DNA of 64,000 nt from contig NZ_ADEV01000011.1 of the NCBI RefSeq assembly GCF_000263635.1, positions 1 to 64,000 on the forward strand. The letters run 5' to 3'. The position numbers and the translations under genes are program-made. The first letter of the stretch is position 1; each line of letters begins with the position of its first letter. Source of the DNA: Gardnerella greenwoodii 00703Dmash (GTDB taxonomy: Bacteria > Actinomycetota > Actinomycetes > Actinomycetales > Bifidobacteriaceae). The notes under the pieces were generated by a model. It was not told the origin of the DNA. It worked only from the letters and a program-made list of their open reading frames with translations, and made no database searches. Positions 6,957 to 15,757 of this stretch are shown here, one piece after another.

Positions 6957-9377
6957 ATGCAGGTTTTGGAAGAAACTGACGCCAAGAGCGCAGCAATTCG
7001 CATGGATGATGACTTAGCTGCAGCTCCAGTTTCCCGCGTGCAGGTCGAAAAGCGCGATGGTCGCGTAGTTGATTTCGATTCGATGAATATCATTATGGCT
7101 ATTAAGGCTGCTTTTAAGGATTTAGGCAAGGAAGTCGGTCCTCAGGAAGAGCAGATGATTCGCGGTATTTCGGATCGTATTGAGGCTGAAATTCAAGATC
7201 GTTACAATGGTCCTGCAAAAATCGAGGATATTCAGACCTTGGTTGAGCACAGTCTTATTGAAAATCATCTTTACGAGGTTGCTCGCTGCTACACGAGCTA
7301 CCGTTTGAACCGAGATATCGATCGCGCAAAGGCTACCGATATTAACGAAGCTGTTAATCGTCTTGTGAATCGTGACGAAACTCTTGTGCGCGAAAACGCA
7401 AATAAGGATTCCAACGTTTACGCCACTCAGCGCGATCTTCTTGCGGGCGCTGTTTCTAAGGCTTCCGCGTTCTCTATGCTTCCTCACGCTGTTTCTAACG
7501 CGCATATGAAAGGCGATATTCACTTCCACGATGCTGATTATTCTCCATTTACTTGCATGAGCAACTGCTCTCTTCCTGATTTTGGCGATATGCTTGCTAA
7601 GGGTTTTGCGCTTGGTAACGCAATGATGGATAGCCCAAAATCTATTGGCACTGCCGCAACTCAGGTTACGCAGATTATTAAGGATATTGCGGGCGCGCAG
7701 TATGGCGGACAGACGGTGAATCGTGCCGACGAAATGCTTGAGCCTTACGCTAAGTGCGATTATGAGAAGAACTTGGCAATGGCTCACGCTATGATCCCGG
7801 ATTCTACGCCGATTGAAGTTGCGAAGGATATGATTGACGGTTTGAAGGCGCAGGAGCCTAAGAATCTTCACTGCTCCGACAGGGATCCGCTTCCTGCTGA
7901 CACTCCTTTTGATGAGAGCTTGAGCGAGCTTGACCAGCTTCGTGAAGTTTACGCAAAGATTATGACGCGTAAAGCTATTTACGATGCTATGCAAACAATG
8001 GAATATCAGATTAATTCCAACCGTGTTTCTAACGGCCAGACTCCGTTCGTAACTGTTGGTTTTGGCTTGGGTACTTCTTGGTTTGCTCGCGAAATTCAGC
8101 GCGCTATTTTGCTTAACCGTATTCGCGGCCTCGGCAAGGATCGTCACACTGCTATCTTCCCTAAGCTTGTGTTTACTATTAAGCACGGTGTAAATGCGGA
8201 TGCAGGCGACCCGAACTACGATTTGAAGCAGCTTGCTCTCGAGTGCTCTACTAAGCGCATGTATCCGGATGTTGTGTTCTACGAGAACATTGTTAAGATT
8301 ACCGGCTCGTTCAAAGCTCCTATGGGCTGCCGTTCCTTCCTTCAGGGTTGGATTGATCCAAAGACTGGCAAGGATGTTGAAGACGGCCGTATGAATCTTG
8401 GCGTTGTAACTGTTAACATGCCACGTATTGCTCTCGAATCTCACGGCGATGTAACTCGCTTCTGGAAGCTTTTCGACGAGCGTATGGAAGTTGCTCACCA
8501 GGCTTTGCGATTCCGCATTATGCGTTGCAAGCAGGCAACTCCTGTGAACGCTCCAACGCTGTTCCGCTACGGTGCTTTTGGCCGTTTGGAAGCTAATGAG
8601 AGCGTTGATCAGCTGTTCCGTAACGAGCGTGCTACAGTTTCGCTTGGTTACATTGGTTTGTACGAAACTACTGCAGTGTTCTTCGGTAAGGATTGGATGA
8701 AGGATCACAGCTGGAATGAGGATGGCAAGCAGTTTGCGCTTTCTTTGGTTCGCCGCATGAATAAGCTTTGCCAGCAGTGGTCGAAGGCGGAAGGCTACCA
8801 CTATTCCGTTTACTCAACTCCTGCAGAGTCTTTGACTGACCGCTTTAACCGCATGGATCGTCAGAAGTTCGGCCGCATTGAAGGCGTTACCGATCACGAC
8901 TTCTACACTAATTCCTTCCATTACCCAGTTTGGTTGCAGCCAACTCCTATGGAGAAGCTTAGTTACGAGGTTGACTTCCCGTATCTTGCTTCCGGCGGCT
9001 TTATTAACTACTGCGAGTTCCCATGCTTGCAGGCAAATCCTAAGGCTTTGGAGGCTGTTTGGGATTACGCTTATAAGATTGGCATTGGTTACTTGGGTAC
9101 GAATACGCCTATTGATCACTGCTTCGTTTGCGGATTCCAGGGCGATTTTGAGCCAACTAAAGAAGGCTTCCGTTGCCCTGAGTGCGGCAACAGCGACCCA
9201 GATAAGTGCAATGTCACGAAGCGTACTTGCGGCTACTTGGGCAATCCTGTTCAGCGCCCAATGGTTCACGGCCGCCACGAGGAAATCGCTCACCGCGTAA
9301 AGCACATGTCTGGCGAAACTGGTCATGTGACGCTGGATAATGGCGAATCTCGCGAATGGTACGAGGAGACTAAGTAA
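6957..9377 (+). CDS. nrdD: Anaerobic (class III) ribonucleoside-triphosphate reductase
   Basis: Oxygen-sensitive glycyl-radical enzyme that makes deoxyribonucleotides from ribonucleoside triphosphates. At 806 residues it is near the family's usual length. The N-terminal ATP-cone runs from about residue 22 (VEKRDGRVVDFD) to about 115. The C-terminus has the zinc site CFVCG ... CPECGN (about residues 721-742) and the radical loop RTCGYLGN, with the radical glycine at residue 759. Start ATG 6957 has AGAAAGG about 10 bases upstream. The activating enzyme nrdG follows after 75 bases, so they are probably co-transcribed from the NrdR-box promoter at 6811-6858. Confidence 0.97.
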   Translation: MQVLEETDAKSAAIRMDDDLAAAPVSRVQVEKRDGRVVDFDSMNIIMAIKAAFKDLGKEVGPQEEQMIRGISDRIEAEIQDRYNGPAKIEDIQTLVEHSLIENHLYEVARCYTSYRLNRDIDRAKATDINEAVNRLVNRDETLVRENANKDSNVYATQRDLLAGAVSKASAFSMLPHAVSNAHMKGDIHFHDADYSPFTCMSNCSLPDFGDMLAKGFALGNAMMDSPKSIGTAATQVTQIIKDIAGAQYGGQTVNRADEMLEPYAKCDYEKNLAMAHAMIPDSTPIEVAKDMIDGLKAQEPKNLHCSDRDPLPADTPFDESLSELDQLREVYAKIMTRKAIYDAMQTMEYQINSNRVSNGQTPFVTVGFGLGTSWFAREIQRAILLNRIRGLGKDRHTAIFPKLVFTIKHGVNADAGDPNYDLKQLALECSTKRMYPDVVFYENIVKITGSFKAPMGCRSFLQGWIDPKTGKDVEDGRMNLGVVTVNMPRIALESHGDVTRFWKLFDERMEVAHQALRFRIMRCKQATPVNAPTLFRYGAFGRLEANESVDQLFRNERATVSLGYIGLYETTAVFFGKDWMKDHSWNEDGKQFALSLVRRMNKLCQQWSKAEGYHYSVYSTPAESLTDRFNRMDRQKFGRIEGVTDHDFYTNSFHYPVWLQPTPMEKLSYEVDFPYLASGGFINYCEFPCLQANPKALEAVWDYAYKIGIGYLGTNTPIDHCFVCGFQGDFEPTKEGFRCPECGNSDPDKCNVTKRTCGYLGNPVQRPMVHGRHEEIAHRVKHMSGETGHVTLDNGESREWYEETK

Positions 9378-9452
9378 CGCGTCAAGTCGCGTAAAATATA
9401 ATAAAATATTATAAAATAAAGTAAAAGCTAGGCTAAATTAAAGGTTGGAACC

Positions 9453-10160
9453 ATGGCTCGCATAAGTTTGCACGATTTTTCACCTGCAGACGTTAACCGC
9501 GGGCCTTGGATTCCAACCTCTCTTTCTAATAATCCTCGCGCTGGCCAATGGTCTAGCGAACGCATGAGTCAGGGCATGGTTGCCGATTACAAGCGTTTTT
9601 TGATGACCGACGGCGAGGGTATTCGCTGCTCGCTTTACGTTTCCGGCTGCCCGTTCCATTGCGTTGAATGCTATAACGAGTCGATTTGGGATTTTCGCGC
9701 AGGCCACCCTTATACTCAAAAGCTTGAAGATCAAATTATGGAAGATTTGGCGCAGCCTTATGTGCAAGGATTGACTTTGCTTGGTGGTGAGCCGCTGCTT
9801 AATACTGGTATTTTGCTGCCTCTTTGCAAGCGTATTAGAAAAGAGTTTGGCAATACAAAAGATATTTGGAGTTGGACCGGCTACACTTGGGAAGAGCTTA
9901 TGCGCCCGGGGGAGACTCCGGATAAGCTTGAGTTGCTACGTTACATTGATATTCTTGTTGACGGCCGTTATATGAAGAATTTGCACGATTCGCTTCTGCA
10001 ATTTCGCGGCTCTAGCAATCAGCGAATTATTGACGTTCCAAAGTCTTTGGAAAATCCGCACGATCCTCCTGTAATTTGGGAAAAGCTTCACGATCAGGAG
10101 CGTTTTATTCCGTCAATTTACGGCAAAGATCGCGTACAAGGCGAAGGCGATGCTTCATAA
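9453..10160 (+). CDS. nrdG: Anaerobic ribonucleotide reductase activating protein (radical SAM)
   Basis: Installs the glycyl radical on NrdD using S-adenosylmethionine and a [4Fe-4S] cluster. The cluster motif C-x3-C-x2-C is at Cys66, Cys70 and Cys73 (SGCPFHCVECYN). The SAM-binding GGEPLL follows about 35 residues later. The 235-residue length is somewhat longer than short NrdG proteins because of about 40 extra N-terminal residues. Start ATG 9453 is preceded by AAAGGTTGGAA. Its position directly behind nrdD fixes the assignment. Confidence 0.96.
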   Translation: MARISLHDFSPADVNRGPWIPTSLSNNPRAGQWSSERMSQGMVADYKRFLMTDGEGIRCSLYVSGCPFHCVECYNESIWDFRAGHPYTQKLEDQIMEDLAQPYVQGLTLLGGEPLLNTGILLPLCKRIRKEFGNTKDIWSWTGYTWEELMRPGETPDKLELLRYIDILVDGRYMKNLHDSLLQFRGSSNQRIIDVPKSLENPHDPPVIWEKLHDQERFIPSIYGKDRVQGEGDAS

Positions 10161-10226
10161 ATCCTTACTGCCTTATATTCAAAGGTGATACTATTGAACT
10201 TAAGAATCACTTAGGGAAGGGGCGCA

Positions 10227-12149
10227 ATGGCGGAGGAAGTAACGCGAAAATCGTCGAAACAATCAAAAAACCGCGCTAATCGTGCTCCTCACGCCTTACG
10301 CACCGTTCTTCATTCTTTAAAAAAGTATCGTCTGCTTGGAATTCTTACTTCCGTAACAATCATTTTTGAAGCGGCAATGCAAATTATGATTCCGTCTGTA
10401 ATGTCAAGTCTTATTGATTTTGGCATTGTAACTAGCTCCAATTCCGCAGCATGGTATTACGGTTTTCAGTTGCTTATTTTTGCTGCGTTTTCTGTGATTG
10501 CAGGCGCTATTTCAGGCGTTTGTTGCGCGCATTCTAGTGCCGGTTTTGGTAAGAATTTGCGGCACAATATTTTTTCGCAACTGCAACTTTTAAGTTTTTC
10601 TGATTTAGATAAGTTTTCTACCGGCACGATTGTAACCCGCATGACTAGTGACGTGTCGAATGTGCAGTTTGCTTACCAGCTGATTATTCGTTCAGGCGTT
10701 CGTAGTGTTGTGATTATTGTGGCCGCCTGGTGGTTTACTTTTTCAATTAGTCCTGCTATTTCTTGGGTTTTTCTTAGCTTTGTGCCAATTGTTGGTTTGA
10801 TTGGGGCGGTTGGTGCTGCAATTGTTGCGCCTAAATTTATGCGAATTTACCGCATTGTTGACGAGCTGAACAATCAGGTTGGTGAGAATTTACACAATAT
10901 TCGTGTTGTGAAGTCTTATGTGCGCGAAGATTATGAAAATAGCCGTTTTATGCGGATTTCTCTTAAACTTTACGAGCATTTTCTTAAGGCAGAGTATGTG
11001 CTTAATTACAGTATTCCGCTGTTTAATCTGTGTTTTTATACAGGAATGTTGCTTGTTGCGTGGATGGCTTCGCGCGAAATTGTGGCTTCTGGAAATAATC
11101 CTGCTTTTGGCTTAACTACAGGAAATCTTGCGGCATTAGTGGTGTATGCGCTGCAAATTTTATTTGCGCTCGCGAATTTGGTTGCAGTTTTTGTTATGAC
11201 TGTAACAGCGCGCGCTTCTATGCATCGAATTGCAACGGTTCTGCAATCTAAAAACACTGAGACTGTTTCTTCTAAGCCACTTACCGAGCTTTCCGACGCT
11301 TCTGTGCGTTTTGAGCATGTTTCGTTGAAGTATACGAAATCAAATAATTCAGATGAATCAGATAATTCAGATAAATCGGACAGTACAGATAATTCAAATA
11401 ATACAGATGTAAATACTCCTGCAGAACAGGAAATTTTACATGACATAAACTTGAGTATTCCTTCCGGCTCAACTGTTGGAATTGTTGGCGCAACCGGTTC
11501 TGGAAAATCAAGTCTTGTGCAGCTTATTGCAAGGCTTTACGACGTAACTAAAGGCGCGATTTTTGTTGGCGGCGCAAATATTTTAGATTACAATCCGCAA
11601 AGTTTGCGCGAAGAAGTTGGCGTTGTTTTGCAAAAAAATATTCTGTTTAGTGGCACTATTGCAGAAAATCTTCGTTGGGGAAGTAAGGATGCCAGCGACG
11701 AAGATTTGCGCGAGGCTTGCAAAATTGCTTGCGCCGACGAGTTTATTGACGATTTGCCAGATTCTTATAACACTTATATTGAGCAGGGCGGCAAGAATAT
11801 TTCAGGCGGTCAGCGTCAGCGTTTGTGCATTGCTCGAGCGCTTTTAAGAAAGCCTAAAATTTTAATTCTCGACGACTCAATGAGCGCTGTCGATATGAAA
11901 ACAGATCGTAAAATCCGCGAAGGTTTAAAGAAGTTTATGCCGGATTCTACGCAGATTATTGTGGCTCAGCGCATCTCTTCAATCGAACACGCAGATATTA
12001 TTGTTGTTTTGCAAAACGGCCGCATACTTGCCAAAGGTTCTCATGAGGAATTGATTAAGTCTTGCGAGCTTTATAAAAATATGGCTGCATCTCAAGCAAA
12101 AAGTCGCGTGCAAAGTGAAGAAAATATTGCGGAAGAAGGTGTTGAATAA
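10227..12149 (+). CDS. ABC exporter half-transporter, subunit 1 (degenerate ATPase site)
   Basis: A 640-residue protein with an N-terminal six-helix exporter domain (about residues 35-330) and a C-terminal ATPase domain. Walker A is GATGSGKSS (about 421-429) and the signature is ISGGQ (about 524). Walker B ends LDDS, so the catalytic Glu is replaced by Asp. A low-complexity Ser/Asp/Asn insert (bases about 11342-11409) interrupts the ATPase domain just before Walker A. The start ATG 10227 has a strong AGGGAAGGGG site. Its stop overlaps the next gene by one base. Together they are a heterodimeric multidrug or peptide/lipid exporter of the BmrCD/TM287-288 type; the substrate is unknown. Confidence 0.92.
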   Translation: MAEEVTRKSSKQSKNRANRAPHALRTVLHSLKKYRLLGILTSVTIIFEAAMQIMIPSVMSSLIDFGIVTSSNSAAWYYGFQLLIFAAFSVIAGAISGVCCAHSSAGFGKNLRHNIFSQLQLLSFSDLDKFSTGTIVTRMTSDVSNVQFAYQLIIRSGVRSVVIIVAAWWFTFSISPAISWVFLSFVPIVGLIGAVGAAIVAPKFMRIYRIVDELNNQVGENLHNIRVVKSYVREDYENSRFMRISLKLYEHFLKAEYVLNYSIPLFNLCFYTGMLLVAWMASREIVASGNNPAFGLTTGNLAALVVYALQILFALANLVAVFVMTVTARASMHRIATVLQSKNTETVSSKPLTELSDASVRFEHVSLKYTKSNNSDESDNSDKSDSTDNSNNTDVNTPAEQEILHDINLSIPSGSTVGIVGATGSGKSSLVQLIARLYDVTKGAIFVGGANILDYNPQSLREEVGVVLQKNILFSGTIAENLRWGSKDASDEDLREACKIACADEFIDDLPDSYNTYIEQGGKNISGGQRQRLCIARALLRKPKILILDDSMSAVDMKTDRKIREGLKKFMPDSTQIIVAQRISSIEHADIIVVLQNGRILAKGSHEELIKSCELYKNMAASQAKSRVQSEENIAEEGVE

Positions 12150-14182
12150 TGACTAAAAATAAAAACACTCGCGCAATAAATTGGCCAGCTCTAAAACGTC
12201 TTGCTTCTTGCGTAATGGTTTATCGCGCAAAAATTTTCGTAATTTTAGTCGCGATTATTGTAAGTTCTATTGTTCAAGCGGCTTGCTCAATGTTCCTGCA
12301 ATCGCTTGTGGATGTGTATATTCTTCCGCTTATTGGCAAGCATAATCCGGATTGGATGCCGCTTTTGCGCATGATAATTCTTATGGCAAGCGTGTATGCA
12401 GTTGGTGTGTTCAGCTGCTGGCTGTGGAGCAGACTTGTTGCGCAAATTGCTGAAAGCGTTATGCGCGATTTGCGTAACACAATGTTTAAGCACCAGCAAA
12501 AGCTTTCGCTTAAGTACCTTGATTCTCAAGGCTACGGCGATGTTATGAGCCGCTACACTAACGATACTGAAGTTCTTCGTGAAGCGATTTCGTGGGCTTT
12601 TCCGGACTCTTTTTCTGCGCTTATTTCTATTACAGCAGCCTTTGTGTCTATTATGTGGCTTTCGCTTCCTGTTGCCGCTTTCGTGGCAGTGTTTACGGCT
12701 TTGCTGCTGTATTTAGTCAGATTTATGCTTAAGCGCTCAGGCAAACTTTTTGAACAATTCCAAAACGCTTTGGGAGAGTTGAATAAGTTCGTTGAAGAAT
12801 CAGCAACTGGCAAAAAAGTCATTAAAATTTTTAATCACGAAGCCGCTACAACAAAAAAATTAGATATTTACGCTGAAAAAGTGCAAAAACTTTCGGCAAA
12901 TGCTAATTCTTACGCAAATAATGTAATGCCGGTAATTAGTAACGCAAGCTACCTTCTTTATGTGCTTATTGCTTTGCTAGGTGCGTGGGCAGTTTCTGCA
13001 GGAATTCCAACTTTTGGTCTTGCCTCTTCTGGCCCTCTGACTCTTGGAACACTAATATCGCTTCTTACTCTTTCGCGCGCGTTTATTAACCCTATTGGCG
13101 AAATTACAATGCAAATTAATTCGCTTATGATGGCTTTGGCTGGAGCGTCACGCATTTTTGAGTTTCTTGACGAAGATCCTGAGCCGGATGCTGGCACTGT
13201 TCGCCTTGTAAAAGTAAAGATTTGCCAATCTTCTAAGCAGCTTTCTAGCGAATCAACATTTAAAGTTTTGCAAGAAGTTGACGAAAAAGAAGAAGGCGCG
13301 AATATTTATTGGGCTTGGAAGCGTGATGCTAAAGATAACGGAACTAAAGCAACTAAGCGCGCTCAGGAATTAAGTCAAATGGCTCAAGAGGTGGTTTGCA
13401 ACGCAAAACGAGACGCTCTAACTTCTGAAGATGGCAGATACACTTTGCTTCGAGGAGACGTGCGCTTTACAGACGTTGTGTTTGGCTACGATTCCAAAAA
13501 GCCTGTTTTGCACGATATTACTTGGTTTGCAAAGCCGGGGCAAAAAGTTGCTTTAGTTGGCGCTACGGGTGCTGGAAAAACTACTATTGCGAATTTACTT
13601 ACGCGTTTTTACGATATTGACGACGGTCAGATTTTGTACGACGGAATTGACGTGCGAGATATTCTAAAAACGGATTTGCGTTACGCTATTGGCACAGTTC
13701 TTCAGGACGTGAACTTATTTACAGGCACAATAATGGATAATATTCGCTACGGAAACCTAGATGCTAGCGATGAAGATTGTGTTAATGCTGCAAAATTAGC
13801 TCATGCTGATGCTTTTATTTCTAAACTTAAAGATGGTTATAATACAAAGCTTACTGGCGGAGGAGAAGATCTTTCGCAAGGTCAAAAGCAGCTTATTGCG
13901 ATTGCTCGTGCGGCTGTTGCAAATCCGCCGGTGCTTATTTTGGATGAGGCAACTTCTTCAATCGATACTCATACTGAGGCCTTAGTGCAGCACGGCATGG
14001 ATTCGCTTATGGAAGGGCGCACTGTGTTTGTAATTGCGCACAGGCTTTCTACGGTTCGCAATGCGGATGTGATTATGGTTTTGAATCACGGCCAAATTAT
14101 TGAGCGTGGTTCTCACGAGGAGTTGTTAGCTAAGCGCGGGGAGTATTATCAGCTTTGCACTGGCGCGATTGAGCTTGAGTAG
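12149..14182 (+). CDS. ABC exporter half-transporter, subunit 2 (consensus ATPase site)
   Basis: A 677-residue partner of the preceding subunit, with six membrane helices in the first 330 residues and an ATPase domain from about 430. Walker A is GATGAGKTT (about 471-479), and Walker B is LDEA with the catalytic Glu present. The signature is LSQGQ instead of LSGGQ. Combined with subunit 1, one composite site (this Walker A/B plus the partner's SGGQ) is canonical and the other is degenerate, as known for heterodimeric exporters. A charged insert of about 85 residues (roughly 345-430) lengthens the linker between membrane and ATPase domains. The ATG shares its A with the TAA stop of the upstream gene, suggesting translational coupling. 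Confidence 0.92.
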   Translation: MTKNKNTRAINWPALKRLASCVMVYRAKIFVILVAIIVSSIVQAACSMFLQSLVDVYILPLIGKHNPDWMPLLRMIILMASVYAVGVFSCWLWSRLVAQIAESVMRDLRNTMFKHQQKLSLKYLDSQGYGDVMSRYTNDTEVLREAISWAFPDSFSALISITAAFVSIMWLSLPVAAFVAVFTALLLYLVRFMLKRSGKLFEQFQNALGELNKFVEESATGKKVIKIFNHEAATTKKLDIYAEKVQKLSANANSYANNVMPVISNASYLLYVLIALLGAWAVSAGIPTFGLASSGPLTLGTLISLLTLSRAFINPIGEITMQINSLMMALAGASRIFEFLDEDPEPDAGTVRLVKVKICQSSKQLSSESTFKVLQEVDEKEEGANIYWAWKRDAKDNGTKATKRAQELSQMAQEVVCNAKRDALTSEDGRYTLLRGDVRFTDVVFGYDSKKPVLHDITWFAKPGQKVALVGATGAGKTTIANLLTRFYDIDDGQILYDGIDVRDILKTDLRYAIGTVLQDVNLFTGTIMDNIRYGNLDASDEDCVNAAKLAHADAFISKLKDGYNTKLTGGGEDLSQGQKQLIAIARAAVANPPVLILDEATSSIDTHTEALVQHGMDSLMEGRTVFVIAHRLSTVRNADVIMVLNHGQIIERGSHEELLAKRGEYYQLCTGAIELE

Positions 14183-14280
14183 CGTTTTATTTGTGGGCAA
14201 CACGCCGAAAGAGCTGAGCACTTGCTTTTTGGTGAGGATTCTGTAAGATAGTGACTCGGCTGTTCGAGAGAATAAGCCAC

Positions 14281-14354
14281 GGCCCCGTAGCTCAGTTGGT
14301 TAGAGCGCCGCCCTGTCACGGCGGAGGTCACCGGTTCAAGTCCGGCCGGGGTCG
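14281..14354 (+). tRNA. tRNA-Asp (GUC)
   Basis: A 74-base cloverleaf. Acceptor arms GGCCCCG/CGGGGTC, anticodon loop CTGTCAC reading GUC, and T loop GGTTCAAGTCC. The CCA end is not encoded. Confidence 0.95.
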
Positions 14355-14367
14355 CGATTAGTAAAGG

Positions 14368-14387
14368 CCCGGTTCGCCGGGTTTTTT
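14368..14387 (+). terminator. Terminator after tRNA-Asp
   Basis: CCCGG-TTCG-CCGGG followed by six T residues: a stable UUCG-loop hairpin with a U tract. Confidence 0.85.
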
Positions 14388-14396
14388 ATTCATCAT

Positions 14397-14469
14397 GGCT
14401 CTGTAGCTCAGTTGGTAGAGCGAGCGACTGAAAATCGCTAGGTCAGCGGATCGATCCCGCTCGGAGCCA
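14397..14469 (+). tRNA. tRNA-Phe (GAA)
   Basis: A 73-base cloverleaf. Acceptor arms GGCTCTG/CGGAGCC, anticodon stem AGCGA/TCGCT around CTGAAAA (anticodon GAA), and discriminator A. No encoded CCA. Confidence 0.95.
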
Positions 14470-14476
14470 CAAACAA

Positions 14477-14506
14477 AAAACGCGCGGCAATTTTGTCGCG
14501 CGTTTT
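14477..14506. terminator. Bidirectional terminator between tRNA-Phe and galE
   Basis: AAAACGCGCG and CGCGCGTTTT are exact complements around a 10-base loop in which CAA/TTG also pair. A/T runs on both sides let it serve the tRNA from the left and galE from the right. Confidence 0.85.
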
Positions 14507-14525
14507 GCTTTATCTAGTCAGTCTA

Positions 14526-15536
14526 CTAGTCAATCTGCTTCCACGATTCAACGTCAATATGATGTTCAGGATTTGCTTGCCAAGCTGCCCAAGCAGATTC
14601 CACAATATCTTTTACATCGTAGCGAGCATACCAGCCCATTTCCTCATTAATGCGCTTCGGGCTGCCAATAAGCTGAGGAGGGTCTCCTGCTCGGCGATCC
14701 ATCACAGTTTCCTTAAATGGAAGGCCTGTAACTTTTCGTACTTCTTCAACAATTTCTCGAACGGAAGTGCCTTTACCAGTTCCAACATTAAAAGCGTCGT
14801 ACTTGCGTTCGTCACGATCCAAATACTTAAGCGCTTCAAGATGAGCGTCTGCCAAATCCGAAACGTGAATGTAGTCACGAATGCAAGTGCCATCTGCAGT
14901 AGGGTAGTCGTCGCCAAAAATAGCAGGAGCTTTACCGCGCTGCAAACGTTCAAAAAGCATAGGAATCAGGTTCAAAATAGCAGGATCTTCTAATTCCACC
15001 GGACCGCAGCCTGCAACATTGAAATAACGCAGTGCGCAGAAGCGAATGCCGTAAGTGTGCTCGCAAGCGCGCGCCATCCACTCGCCAAAAAGCTTAGTTT
15101 GTCCGTAAGGGTTGATTGGAATCATAGGAACAACGTCTTCTGGCACAACATCAACAGGTGGAACGCCGTAAGTTGCTGCGGAAGACGAGAATACGAGCTT
15201 CTTCACTCCGCTATCTTTCATGCCCTCAAGAACATTCAGCATACCGTTAATATTCTGCTGATAATACCAAAGCGGCTTTTCAACGGACTCGCCAACCTGC
15301 TTTCTGGCAGCAAAATGAATTACGGAATCAACATTCTCGTCCTTCATGATTTGCGCAAGGCGCGCTCCGGCATTTGGAGAGGCAATATCCATGCCATAAA
15401 GTCGAGCGCCTTCGATTCGAGTAGGCTTTCCGTAGCTTAAATCGTCTACTACAACAACATTCTGATTTATTTTATGTAAGGCGTGAACTACGTGTGCTCC
15501 AATGTAACCGCATCCGCCTGTAACAAGAACAGTCAT
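14526..15536 (-). CDS. galE: UDP-glucose 4-epimerase
   Basis: Interconverts UDP-glucose and UDP-galactose with bound NAD in the cytoplasm, serving the Leloir and bifidobacterial galactose pathways and sugar-nucleotide supply for the envelope. The 336 residues match the family. The N-terminal NAD fold carries TGGCGYIGAHVV (residues 6-17). The catalytic YxxxK is YGQTK, preceded by FSSSAATYG. Start ATG 15536 follows AAAGGTCAAT. The gene stands alone, divergent from the DivIVA-type gene. Confidence 0.95.
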   Translation of the reverse strand: MTVLVTGGCGYIGAHVVHALHKINQNVVVVDDLSYGKPTRIEGARLYGMDIASPNAGARLAQIMKDENVDSVIHFAARKQVGESVEKPLWYYQQNINGMLNVLEGMKDSGVKKLVFSSSAATYGVPPVDVVPEDVVPMIPINPYGQTKLFGEWMARACEHTYGIRFCALRYFNVAGCGPVELEDPAILNLIPMLFERLQRGKAPAIFGDDYPTADGTCIRDYIHVSDLADAHLEALKYLDRDERKYDAFNVGTGKGTSVREIVEEVRKVTGLPFKETVMDRRAGDPPQLIGSPKRINEEMGWYARYDVKDIVESAWAAWQANPEHHIDVESWKQID

Positions 15537-15757
15537 TATTGACCTTTCTTCTTAATTTTGTATCTTTGTGTAATCGTTGCAATTATATCTCGCCAAACTG
15601 AACTATAAATTTGAGTGCTGCTTAATTGCAGTTTTTTATAAAATCGGCGTTTTGCGCACAAATTTTTCTCATTATTTGCCCTAATTTTCTGCGTACGTGA
15701 TAGCATCGAATAGATATATATCAATGAGATGCGTCCCAAAAGCGAGGTGTAAAGCAT

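Noticed and set aside
14397-14469. Phage attachment site at the tRNA genes
   Set aside because: No integrase and no duplicated tRNA 3' end were seen nearby; terminators follow directly.
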